Assembly: GCA_021613535.1 (NCBI GenBank)
Contig: CP075497.1
Span: 1,612,001-1,676,000, forward strand
Reading direction: 5' to 3'
From: Adineta vaga
Taxonomy: Eukaryota; Rotifera
DNA: 64,000 nt
The notes beneath the pieces are model-generated. The model was not told the DNA's origin, did no database searches, and saw only the letters and a list, made by a program, of their open reading frames with translations. The position numbers and the translations under genes were made by a program. Numbering within the stretch: the stretch's first letter is position 1; the number at the start of each line of letters is the position of its first letter. Below are positions 1 through 11,194 of this stretch, piece after piece.

Positions 1-696
1 GTTTTTTCTGATGAAAATGAAACGAAGCCAAATGGACGACGAACACTTTTTTCTCGATCCATTGGCTAAAATAATAACAAATAAAACTAGTAGGTAAGTG
101 TTCTTCTCCTTCTCTATCTACCAATTCAATTGTATCAATAATTCCAAACTGTGAAAAATAATCTGATAAATCTTGTTCAACAAAATCAACTGGAAGTTGA
201 CCAATAAAAATCTTTTTCACCGGATTTGTCACAGCTATTCAAAAACAATCATTTCAATCAAATAATGACATCCCATAGAAATAAACTTACGTGGACGTCG
301 ATGTGCTGGTTTAGGATCAATTTGACATTGATTAATCGTATGTGCTTGAACATTAAGAACTTTTTGTATTGATTCCTTTTCATCAAAAAGAATAAAAGCA
401 AAGCCACGTGCTCTTCCACCGGGTACATCATATTTAATTGTAACATCTTCAATTGAACCGAATTCTGAAAAATATTTCTCTAAATCTTCTTTTGTTATAT
501 CAGATGATAATTGTCCAACAAATAATTTTCGTTCATCATCAGGTTTCGGAACTTTTCCATCACGAATTGAATTGATTGTTTCGTTACAATTATCATTATT
601 CTTTGATAAAGATTCATCTTTTTGATTATCAAAATTATCATTGATTTCAGATGATGAATGTTGATCATCATTTGAAGTTGTTTGACTATTTAGCAT
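1..696 (-). CDS. hnRNP D/AB (squid)-like two-RRM RNA-binding protein, 3' part missing
   Basis: Nuclear RNA-binding protein of the hnRNP D/DL/AB group, which controls mRNA splicing, stability and localisation. The first RRM has RNP2 KLFVGQL and RNP1 GRARGFAFILF; the second has RNP2 KIFIGQL and RNP1 RRPFGFVSF, with the linker IDPKPAHRRP typical of the group. A low-complexity acidic, Asn-rich stretch precedes RRM1. I model exons 696..291, 234..122 and 65..<1, with introns 235..290 and 66..121 in matching phase; the protein runs off the left edge. I start at the ATG at 696 because a likely 5'UTR intron (about 698..772) ends just upstream, which removes the further upstream ATG of the long ORF. 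A Musashi or DAZAP1 relative is possible, but the ELPMD residues before RNP1 of RRM2 favour hnRNP D/AB. Confidence 0.82.
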
Positions 697-1020
697 TCTA
701 TTCAAAAGAAGAGAAAAAGCAACGTTGATTTCTTAACTAAAAGAAATTCTTCAAATGAAATGTGAAACTTACATTGAAATTTTCTTTGATTTGATATAAC
801 AAAACAAGAAGTTAAAATTTTTGATCCATTCTCAAATTATTGTTTTCTAAAAACCATCTAAAATGATAGTTGGTTTTTCATTACTTTTCATTAATTAACT
901 ATCATTAAATAGATAAATAAGAAGAAAGATAAATATTTTACACCGAGAAGAGAAAAAAAAGAAAAATAAGAAAGTGAATCTACAATGTCAAATAGAAAGA
1001 AACAAAGTATCGGAGATCAT
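697..1020. other. Short intergenic stretch between two minus-strand genes
   Basis: About 320 AT-rich bases. It holds the 5' leader of the RRM gene, including a probable leader intron with donor gtaagt read on minus from 772, and the 3' flank of the Kelch gene. No further coding signal is seen. Confidence 0.5.
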
Positions 1021-3399
1021 TCAGAGATCAACAAGTTTTGAGAGTGAATGATTTTTGATATCATCTAACGAAGAATTTAGATTTGTTGGTGCCGAAAATA
1101 TTAAATCATATTGTTGAACTTTAAGAACACCGACACCACCTCCTAATCGACGATATGCCATTCCTCCATGAAATTTCCAACAACTATTTTCATTGTCATA
1201 TAATTCAACACTTTTTAAATAGGATGTTCCCTGAAAAAGATATTCGATTCGATTCAATTCAATCGTATTTCAAAAGAGTTTTCACTTACATCAAATCCAC
1301 CTATGGCCATTAGTTGATTATTAACTACAGCTAATCCAACCTATTTACCAAAGAGAGAATTGTTTAAACAATAGAAAAAATGAAATCAATGAGAATATTT
1401 ACTCCACTACGTCTTGAATTCATTGAAACAACTGCTGTCCATTGATTCGTTTTTGGATTATATCTTTCAGCTGTTGATAATTCTGTTGCATCATCTCGTC
1501 CACCAACAGAATCTATATAAACAAACAAAAAAAATAAGCAATCAATTTGAAACAAGAGACCTACAAATAAATCCATTATAAACAGCACAACCCAGATGTT
1601 TTCGACGTGTTAACATTGGTGCAATGGATATCCATTTATTCATTTTTGAATCATATTTTTCAACTAAAACATTCAATTAAAATTCTTCAATCACTCCGAA
1701 AGATAGTTCACCTGTATTGAGCGGAGATTGTCCATCGGATCCACCAATTGCATAAAGATAACCATCAAGTACGGCAACAGCAACACCTAATCGTTTTGTA
1801 CCCATGGATGCTACACGTGTCCATCGTTCAATTGTTGGATCATATCTAAAGATAAATTTTATCAGAAGATATATCATTCTTTTCAATTTACTTTTCAACA
1901 AGATTTAAACAAGATATTCCATCTTGTCCACCAACAGCAAATAAACAATCATCAAGAACAGTAACTCCAACACTTGTTCGACATGAACTCGTCGGTGCTA
2001 TATCATTATTCCATTGATTTGTTTGAGGATCAAATCTTTCAACACTGTTCAAATAACTAACACCATCATGTCCACCAACAGCATAAAGAAGATTATTCAA
2101 AACACCAACACCAACTCCACATCTTCGTTTTGACATTGATCCAACAGTTTTCCATTCGTTCATTGTTGGATCAAACATTTCCACAGTTGCTATTGCATCA
2201 CCCGAACACCAACCACCAACAGCAAAAAGAACTTCAGATGATTTTAATGGTTTTCGTCGTTTTGTTCGAGGTCCTTGCATATTTAATCGTTCTTGTGGTA
2301 ATAATAAATAATCTTTTGCTTCATCAATTAAATCACGACAGATTTGATCAGCTTTTATCAATGGATCGGAACTAACTCGGCCAACAAGAAATCGTGCAGA
2401 CATTAGAGGAAATCGAATATGTTCAAAAATCTAAAAGAATTCTCAAAATTAATTCCTCTTCTTTAATTTCAATTCAACAAACTTTTGATAAATATTGCTT
2501 TCGTTGTTCAGTATCATATGAAATCCATTTCATAACTGTAAGATAAACATCTTCTTCAGACGAAATATTCAATTCATCATTTGAGATAATATCAATCAAT
2601 TGATTCACGGGTAATAATAAAAATTCTTCACTTTCTTTGACATTAAGAAAATGTTGTTGAGCATAACGATCGGCTACACGTAATAATTCTTGACATGAAT
2701 TTGTTTCAGCAAATGCACGAATACTCAAACAATTATTTGGATTTAATCGTTTTTGTAAAAATTCACAACATGTCACTTGAACTTCTTCAATCTAAATTTC
2801 AGTTTCACATTAGAATCGAAAAGAAATAGTATCAATTAATCTTTTACTTGGAGAGTTGTCGCTGCTGGTAATAGTATTTGTACATTTTGTTCATCAATAA
2901 TAATTCTTGATGTGTAACAATAATCAACTAATAATTCCATTGCACAATAGTCAATATCACGAATCATTATTTCTATTTGTTGTGTTTGAATTAAATCACC
3001 AGGAAACATTGCTTTAAAATATGGACTACATGCTTGAAATGAAAAAGATATATTCAATTTTATTATTAAATCAAAAATAGTTCGCCGTTTATAAACCTGA
3101 AAGAATTGGTCGATGAGCATAAATTTCATTTTGATCAATAATTAAAACTACATCACATAGTTGTTTTTGTTGTCGTAATAGATTTAAATTTTCTAGTACT
3201 AATTTTGCATGTTTATCTGATGTTTTAATTAATTTATTAGTTGATGATGAACAATCTTTGAGCATATCAATTGTAGTACAACTATTAATTTCATTTTGAT
3301 CATTTGTACTAAACAACAGAAAAGAGTTAACATTTAGTTTTTCTAAAAAAAAACAAACCAAATTTCGCCTATTGACAAAGATGTTTGTGTCGTATCCAT
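1021..3399 (-). CDS. KLHL20: Kelch-like protein 20 (BTB-BACK-Kelch adaptor of Cullin-3)
   Basis: Substrate adaptor of the Cullin-3 ubiquitin ligase. Reading on minus, the exons give a BTB domain ([33 protein letters not shown]), a BACK domain ([39 protein letters not shown]) and six Kelch repeats, each with the GG...Y/F-D-P...W pattern. The stretches [34 protein letters not shown] and [13 protein letters not shown] match vertebrate KLHL20/Drosophila diablo nearly residue for residue, so orthology is firm. About nine short introns interrupt it. I place the start at the ATG at 3397-3399 ([13 protein letters not shown]), whose first exon splices in phase to the exon beginning CTNDQNEIN; the ORF that starts at 3430 reads through this intron and is out of frame upstream. 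The C-terminus is a short divergent tail after the last Kelch blade. Confidence 0.94.
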
Positions 3400-4373
3400 T
3401 ATTTCTATTGAAAATATTTTCTTTTATCACTAATCAACATTTTCTTTGTTAAAAAGAAGTAGAAGAGAAAAAAGACTGACAAGACAAACAACAAACAGTT
3501 TACAAATACCAAAAATGATGTTAACAATCATTCGATGGTCGATCTAATCGATTGTAGCGACATTAACATAAATTTGAAATATTGTTGATTTAAGAATATT
3601 TTTTTCTTCTTACATATTTATTTAAAATTAGTAATAAAAAATGAAATGAAAGACATCTTTTATTAGATTAGATCATTTAATTGATTCGAATGGCCATTTA
3701 TTCTAACCAATGTCCTGTGGTCTGTGATAATTATGACTCACGCTCAAGTCAAATTTGCTCAAGAGATTGCTTTGCTTGTAGTATCATTCATCGATAGATA
3801 AACGTTTTTGAATCTGAACAAATAATCAAATTAAGAATACACAAGTGTGGGTGTTGGAAGGCAAAGAGCAAAGTAAGATTGGCTTGAACCCCTCTGCCAC
3901 AATGGACACACGAAAAGCGTTCTCAGCGGGAAAGACACCGATTGATAACTGTCTGCAAAGCATTTACACCGTATAACTTAAATGCACATTTAAAACAGTC
4001 GACGATACCAGATGTTAGGATACTTATGGGATTCAATACTTTAAAATTCGAATACTCGAATTCTAACTTTATAAATTTAGAAGTTGAATAGTTTAGAAGT
4101 TGAAGAAGAAGTTTAATACTCGAATCGAATTAACGATTTCCACTCTACTCCGATCATATACAAAACATACATGTATAAGCATTAAAATTTTGAACGAAAA
4201 ATTCGCGTGAATCAAGAATAATTCTTATATGCAATATGATCCTTAGCATCTTAATTAATCGTACAAAAATGAGCGTGATTATTGTTAACATATACAAAGG
4301 TGTTCCCCAGTACATATTATTTTACATTATTACTAAGAAAAATACTTAACTATGACCTTTGCTGTTTTTTTAG
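3400..4373. other. Intergenic region
   Basis: Upstream flank of the Kelch gene. It is AT-rich, with a patch of near-repeats of ctcgaa/gaagttgaa around 4045-4140 and one gtgtgggtgttgg stretch at about 3844. No exon with conserved coding pattern was found on either strand, although the 5' part of the pseudogene that follows should have lain here. Confidence 0.45.
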
Positions 4374-5667
4374 TGGAATTATCATGCAATGAAAGCCAAA
4401 GAAAACGATTCAGCAGCCTATCGTCTTCATATTTTTCTTAGAACAATTAAACTGCTTCATGAATTATTCCATTGTCTAACACCATCATTTATTGCCTATC
4501 GAAATGAGCAACTACCAAATTTAAAACCGTAATAGCTGTTGTTTATTGAGTAAATATTATTTCAATCTTTTTTTTAGACTTTATGAAACGTCAATTTACA
4601 TGGGAAGGAAAGCAGTGCCAAATCTAAAACGAAAACATGGTGAAAAAAGTATTCGTTTAATGGGTGACATGGGGTTTTGCTATGGAAGAATTACTTTTCG
4701 ATGGTCGACGATTATTCCATTTATCAAAACCTGATGGTTATGTCTACATGGTATATTATGTGAGAAATATACATGAAACCGCGTTAATCTTACATATACT
4801 TGACTAAATATCACTGAGAACACAGTTGAAGTGTTAAAAATCCTAAGGAATTAATTTTTATTCAAAAATTAATGAAAATTTTTTTATATGTGAATCTAAT
4901 TTCTTTCTTTTTCTTTTTATTTAGATTGATAAACTACACAGGTCCAACAAAACGGCGTCGTAAACTGTCTTAAACGGTAGAAAAACGGTGAAAAACGGGG
5001 CTAATACTTCGCCGTAATCCGTTAACCCAGAAATGTATAGAAATACAGTGTAAAAAGATGGTCGTTTCGTAGAAAGAAACGGCCGAAAACGGCAGTCGTA
5101 ATCCGGAATAACGGATTACGATGAAATAAGGTGAAAATTAAAGCAGTAAATTGCCGTTTTCTGGTCGTTTGAGGCACCGTTTCCGACCTTCAGAATGATT
5201 GACCTGGGCTCTATCTACAAGAAATTGATCAAAATACATTCAAGGAGAAAAATTTCGACATTAATATCGATTTAATATGGTCATTATAAGATTCTCCAGA
5301 GAAGGTTTTCAATATACAAGATTTAAATCAATTTCGTTCATTAAAAATTGATCCTCCTGGTACTTCAAAAAAGTCTTCAAGTTCTCGATCACCAAAGAAG
5401 ATCTACTCAATTTTACAATCACCAAGTGTTGGTAAGTATTAAACTTCGCCTAAATTTAGTACTAACGATATGATCCGTCGTTTGGTGAGATAAAAAAGTA
5501 ATACTTTCTTCTAATATACAATGGTGATTATATCATTGAGAAAAAAAATGTTTTCTTGTGTAGGTGGTTTATTTGCTGATGATGATCAATATGAAGAAGA
5601 AAGTTCCAATGAAGAACTAGAAAATCATTCCGTCAGCCAATGGTTATCACATGGTAGAAAAGTTTGA
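4374..5667 (+). pseudogene. Unrecognised protein gene, 5'-truncated and inactivated (frameshift, insertion, stop)
   Basis: Exons can be followed with good splice sites: 4374..about 4529, about 4578..4751, 4925 onward, and a final exon to the TGA at 5665. The encoded chain includes RTIKLLHELFHCLTPSFIAY, GFAMEELLFDGRRLFHLSKP, LKIDPPGTSKKSSSSRSPKK and an acidic C-terminus ending QWLSHGRKV. I do not recognise the family. Three lesions are visible. One surplus G in the GGGG run at 4671-4674 shifts the frame between RLMGDM and GFAMEELL. A 276-bp insertion (4939..5214) with CTACA duplicated on both sides splits an exon. An in-frame TAA lies at 5287-5289, after DLIWSL. No 5' exons were found upstream. 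A live paralogue or another allele elsewhere in the genome would identify the family. Confidence 0.7.
4939..5214. mobile_element. 276-bp insertion, probable non-autonomous element, with 5-bp target duplication CTACA
   Basis: The segment is flanked by CTACA at 4934-4938 and 5215-5219. Taking out the segment and one CTACA rejoins the exon in frame (IDKL-QEIDQN), which defines the empty site. The left end reads CAGGTCCAAC. The right end, reverse-complemented, carries CCAGGTCAATC eight bases in, giving an imperfect, offset inverted repeat. The interior is richer in G+C than its surroundings and has many copies of AAACGG or CCGTTT on both strands. It has no coding capacity. Confidence 0.65.
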
Positions 5668-6424
5668 TTTTTTTATAATATTATTTTTGTGAATGATTTT
5701 CTTTCTCGCTGTTATGTCTTTTTAATGTAAATAAGTAAATGATTTAGCATTGTAAAACTGAAAAAGAATACTTATATATAGAACTGTTCTCGTTCATTTC
5801 AGTTATTAAAAACAATCAAATTAGATTTTAACAAACCATAGATATTTTTCTCATCAAGCTGTACTAGTAAACAAAATTATTCTCTCTCAAAATATTCAAG
5901 CGATTAAATAAAATAATTATTCAGATAGAAATAATTCTATTTCTATATCATTACACTCTTTGTAATTACTACAAGAAAATAAAAACGAAGTTTAGCGTGA
6001 TTTCATTTGAAAAAACTCTTTGCTTATTTTTCGTGACAAGGGCAAGAGACAGAGAAGTAGTTGACAATACCAATAATAATGATAAAGAAATAGTTATACC
6101 TTCCTTCACTTTAGCCTAATGGAATTTAGCGACATCTATAATATATCTTCGAATATATCTCATATTGACAGGATTTTAATAGATTTTTTTATCCTTTTAG
6201 AAGTGAATTTATTTTCAAAAACCTATTTCAATAAAATAAAAATGATTAATGAAGAGATTTCATTGGTCCATGTTGTCAATTCCAACAAATGTTCTTTCAG
6301 TTGAAACAAGATGATATGTTATTATTCTTATTTATTGTATACGTATACTAAATTAAATTGAACGATATAGAAGTTTTACTTTAGACTTTTTTTTATAATT
6401 TTTGATTGTTAAGCAAAACAAAGG
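5668..6424. other. Intergenic region upstream of COPG
   Basis: AT-rich, with poly-T and poly-A runs. A 61-codon open frame at 6119-6304 has no recognisable features and is probably chance. The stretch before 6425 should hold the COPG promoter; no clear TATA element was picked out. Confidence 0.4.
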
Positions 6425-9400
6425 ATGCTTTCATCATTCCGTAAACAGGATAAAAAGGATGAAGAATCAGGTACAAGTGGAAATCCATATAAGAATCTCG
6501 AAAAAGCTTCAGTCCTCCAAGAAGTAAATTAAAATCGTTTACTATTATTCTAATAAAAACAATTCATCTATTTCAATAGGCTCGTACATTCAATGAAACA
6601 CCTGTTAATGCACGAAAATGTATTCAAATTCTAACAAAAATCATCTATATGATTAATCAAGTAAGAAAAGAATACAACTGAACTTCTTGTTAGATTTAAC
6701 AAATTCTCTTCCACAATTACTTTTGTAGCCAGAAATGGTAAAGAAAATCGATCTATTTTATTTTTCTGTTGCTGGTGTTGAAAAATATCATTGTTTTTTT
6801 TTCTTGACGGATAATCTTTGTTCTTATTATTTTTGATTATTTGTTCAAATATTTTGATCTATAGAAATATATTTGTTTTCTTTTAGGGTGAACAATTAGG
6901 TCAAACTGAAGCAACTGAAACATTTTTTGCTATGACAAAATTATTTCAATCAAAAGATGTGAGTATTCGAAACTATGCATTGAAAATTGAATTTTTCTCT
7001 GTCTCTATTCAGATGATGCTTCGTCGAATGATTTATTTATCAATCAAGGAAATGTCAACAGTTGCAAATGATGTTATTATTGTAACATCTAGTTTAACTC
7101 GTGATATGACTGGTAAAGAAGATTCACATCGTGGACCAGCTATTCGGGCTCTTTGTAAAATCACCGATGTATGTATTCAGATTTGATTTGGAAAAGATTA
7201 TTTTTTTTTTGTATCTGTAGGCATCAATGATGCAAAGTGTTGAACGATATATGAAACAAGCCATTGTTGATAAACTTGCCTCGGTGGCATCTGCAGCATT
7301 GATATCATCCGTTCATTTAATGCGTCACGGTCCTGAAGTTGTTAAACGATGGGTCAATGAAGTTCAAGAAGCAGTTAATAACGATAATATCATGGTGCAA
7401 TATCATGCTCTTGGTCTTCTGTATCAAATACGTCGATCGGATAAACATGCGATCAGAAAATTGATTGTGAAATTTTCTAAAGCTGGTCTTCGAAGTCCAT
7501 ATGCCTATTGTTTTCTCATTCGTATTGCAGCTAATTTAATCAATGAAGAAGGCGAAGGGTTAGTTTAACAGTTATAATTGAAGACCGTAATGTTTGAATT
7601 GTTTTTGTTTTGTTTTAGAACGGATAGTCCAATGTATGATTTCATTGATTCATGTTTACGTCATAAAAATGAAATGGTCATCTATGAAGCAGCATCAACA
7701 ATTGTATCACTTAAATGTGTTACACCAAAAGAATTAAGTTCAGCTGTTAATGTTCTTCAATTATTTATTTCATCACCAAAACCTGTTTTACGTTATGCTG
7801 CTGTTCGAACACTTAATAAAGTTTGTTTTTTTAATAATATTATTCTATTATATGATAAATGTCCGTCAAATAGGTTGCTATTCAGTATCCAGCAGCAGTC
7901 ACAGCTTGTAATGTTGATCTTGAAACATTAATTACCGATTCCAATCGATCAATTGCAACATTAGCTATAACAACACTTCTCAAAGTAACATCTTTTATCT
8001 ATAAATTTATCATGTTCTTTTTATTCGGTCTATTCTAGACGGGTAATGAAGCTGGTGTTGATCGTTTGATGAAACAAATCTCATCATTTTTATCTGAAAT
8101 CTCCGATCAATTCAAAACTGTTGTTGTTGATGCTATTAGGTAAAAAACAAAGAACAAACATTCATATGCGTTTATAATTGACTATATTTAGATCATTATG
8201 TCAAAAATTTCCACGTAAACATACGGTATTAATGACATTTCTTGCCAATATGTTACGTGAAGAAGGTGGTTATGAATATAAGAAAGCCATTGTGAATACA
8301 ATTATTTCAATTGTTGAAGAAAATCCTGAAGCAAAAGAAGCTGGTAAGAAAATATTCATTTCATATTGATTATCTTTATGTTTATTTAAATAGGTTTGGC
8401 CCATTTATGTGAATTTATTGAAGATTGTGAACATACATCATTAGCAACTCGTATTCTTCATTTATTGGGTCGTGAAGGTCCACGAACAACAACACCAGCT
8501 AAATATATTCGTTATATTTATAATCGTGTTATTCTTGAAAATGCGCCTGTTCGAGCAGGTAAGATATTTTAATTCTTAATTTCTTATTAATGATTTGTTT
8601 TAGCTGCTGTTGGTGCATTGGCTAAATTTGGTGCAGCATCGGAAGATTTATTACCAAATATCTTGGTACTTTTACAACGAACAACTCTCGATCAAGATGA
8701 TGAAGTTCGTGATCGTGCAACATTCTATTATCAATTATTAAAACAAAATGATAAAGCATTGAATTCCGCTTATATTCTCAATTGTAAGTTAGATGATTGA
8801 ATTAAATAGTTCAATTAAAATGATTTTGATTTAGCAATGAATGTATCTTTATCGGCACTTGAACGTCTTTTACATCGTTATACAATGGAACCAACAACGA
8901 AACCATTTGATGTTCGATCTGTACCTGTTGAAGCAATTCAAGTTGAACAACCAAAAGGTGTGACATTCATTATCATTTCGATGGATCAATCATGTTTTTC
9001 TTTTTTATAGCAAATATTAGTATTAGTACTGGTATTTCACCAGGAGGTGTGGAAACGAAGAAAGCTCGAGAAGATACTTACAGTGGTAAATGGTTTTTTT
9101 TCCAAAAAACCTTTCGTTTCCTAAACTCGTCTTTTTTTTCTCATTCTTGTAGAACAATTATCGATCATACCAGAATTTGCTCATTTGGGACCAATCTTTA
9201 AATCATCCTTACCTGTTGATTTAACTGAAAGTGAAGTTGAATATGTTGTTCGATGTATCAAACATGTTTTTAGTCATTATATTGTTTTTCAAGTACGATT
9301 TCTCTTTGTTCATTGTTTCATTTTGTTCACACATTTTTTTCCTATTTTTAGTTTGATATAAACAACACATTAAATGATCAGTTATTAGAAAAAGTAACTG

Positions 9401-10138
9401 TTCAAATGGATGGATCAGCAGAAGGTTTCGAAGTTGTTCATTATACTCCTTGTCAAATAATTAAATGTAACGATACGGGAACAACTTACACATTAGTTAA
9501 ACTACCGGATGATTCATCGGCTGTTACCGGTGCATTGGCTTGTACGATGAAATATACAGTTAAAGATTGTGATCCAACAACAGGTGAACCAGATGACGAA
9601 GAAGGTTATGCTGATGAATTTGTCGTATGTGTTATATTTATATTTTCTATATTGATAGAACAAAAAGACGTTTTTGTTCTTGCTTTTTTTAGTTAGAAGA
9701 TGTTGAAGTAGCTGTCAGTGATCATGTACAAAAGGTATTAAAACCCAATTGGTCTGCATCGTGGGAAGAAATTGGAGCTGAAAATGAACTTGAAGACACA
9801 TACACATTACCAATTCCTACACTTGAAGGTTACAATCACTTATTTGATTTTGTTTCATTTCATAACAGTGACTTTGTTTTCTAGAATGTGTCAAGAAAAT
9901 AATAAGTTATATGGGAATGCAACCTTGTGAACGATCAGACAAAGTTCCAGAAGGTAAAGCATCACATGCTTTGTATCTGGCTGGTGTTTATCGTGGTGGA
10001 CATGATGTGCTCGTACGTGCGAAAATGGCATTGGGCGGAGCATCAGCTGATCCTGGAACACAAGCAATTACAATGCAATTGACAATTCGTTCAACAGATG
10101 AATCAGCTGTACAAGTTATCGCTTCAGCTGTTGAGTAA
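6425..10138 (+). CDS. COPG: Coatomer subunit gamma
   Basis: Gamma subunit of the COPI coat, which with ARF drives retrograde Golgi-to-ER vesicle budding. The protein begins [16 protein letters not shown] and shows the whole family layout: an N-terminal adaptin-like HEAT trunk ([46 protein letters not shown]-like [28 protein letters not shown]-like [49 protein letters not shown]), then the gamma appendage ([60 protein letters not shown]). Roughly fifteen short introns interrupt it; the longest lies around 6661-6885. The length matches animal gamma-COP. The hinge between trunk and appendage (around 8990-9170) is the least conserved part and its splicing is the least certain. Confidence 0.97.
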
Positions 10139-11194
10139 ATAAGCAAGAAAAAAACATTTCGGAATTTTCTTAGTATACTTTTTTTTGTTGTCTGGGATTT
10201 TTATTGATATACGAGTGTTATTTAACTTATCATTCTCTTACTCAAAAATAATATAAACAAAGCTGCACTCTTTGAACAATAATTCGTTCTTCTACATAGT
10301 GAGTATGGAATGTACAGAATTCACACCCATCAATATTGCTATAATATTCAAGTCTTTTTGGATAACTTTTGAAAGTAATGAAGATTAAAAGTCAATTTCA
10401 ACATATACATGATTTATACACACATTTTTTGAAATTATTCGGTAACAATTTATTCGTCTGTTTCTTGATTGATTAAACGATTTTCTCATTCGAGACGAAT
10501 ATTTCTTAGTTATGTAAAGTAAAATCTCAACAACATTTGAAGATATTTTCTCATTGTTGTTTTTCATTTTTTCCTGATGATTTGTCTATATTTATGAGCA
10601 TACTTTAGTTGTTATAAAAAAAGAAGAGAAAAAAACAAAGCTAATGAGTTTGGTTTTAAAAATGGAACCGTTTTGCATCAACAATCAAAGTCATGCTTTT
10701 TCTGTTCATTTGAATCTTATCATGTGATACAAATGATATCTGCCGTAATGAAGTATATTTTAAACAATCTGATGAATTTTATTAATAGTATATGTACTTT
10801 TTTTTCTTATTATTTATGAAAGTAGAAAGATGTGTTTAATTACGAATTTATGAATGTTTCTTTTACACTGGATTATTAACATCGATTTGTTTTTGACGAA
10901 AATTCAGTTGTTCATCTCCTATGATATTTAAGATATGAAAGATTAAAATGTCTAAATGAAATTTTTTTTTCATTAAATTCTCTATTTAGTTTCATGATGA
11001 AGTTTCATTACTGATTATTTTTGCTTTTACATTTTTTTTAATAGAAGGAAATTGTTTTTTCTATTAAACAACCTCATGATTGAGCGTTTCTATTGACATA
11101 TTTCATTATTTGTATCATAGTTTTTGCTGGTGCAAGAACTGATGTATCATCTTCGTTTTTATTTTCAGAAAGGAGACTACATTCGTTGTGAAGA
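10139..11194. other. Intergenic region between COPG and the FG-GAP composite gene
   Basis: About 1 kb of AT-rich sequence with COPG 3'UTR at its left end and the presumed promoter of the next gene at its right end. Open frames on minus around 10385-10567 have no conserved pattern. Nothing else is seen. Confidence 0.45.

Noticed and set aside
6119-6304. 61-codon plus-strand ORF before COPG
   Set aside because: Low-complexity AT-driven text, no conserved motif, no splice or promoter support.
6729-6737. A 9-base exon-like segment (tttgtag CCAGAAATG gtaaag) in the long first COPG introns
   Set aside because: Skipping it joins INQ directly to [10 protein letters not shown], which matches gamma-COP of other animals; inclusion would insert PEM in a conserved helix.
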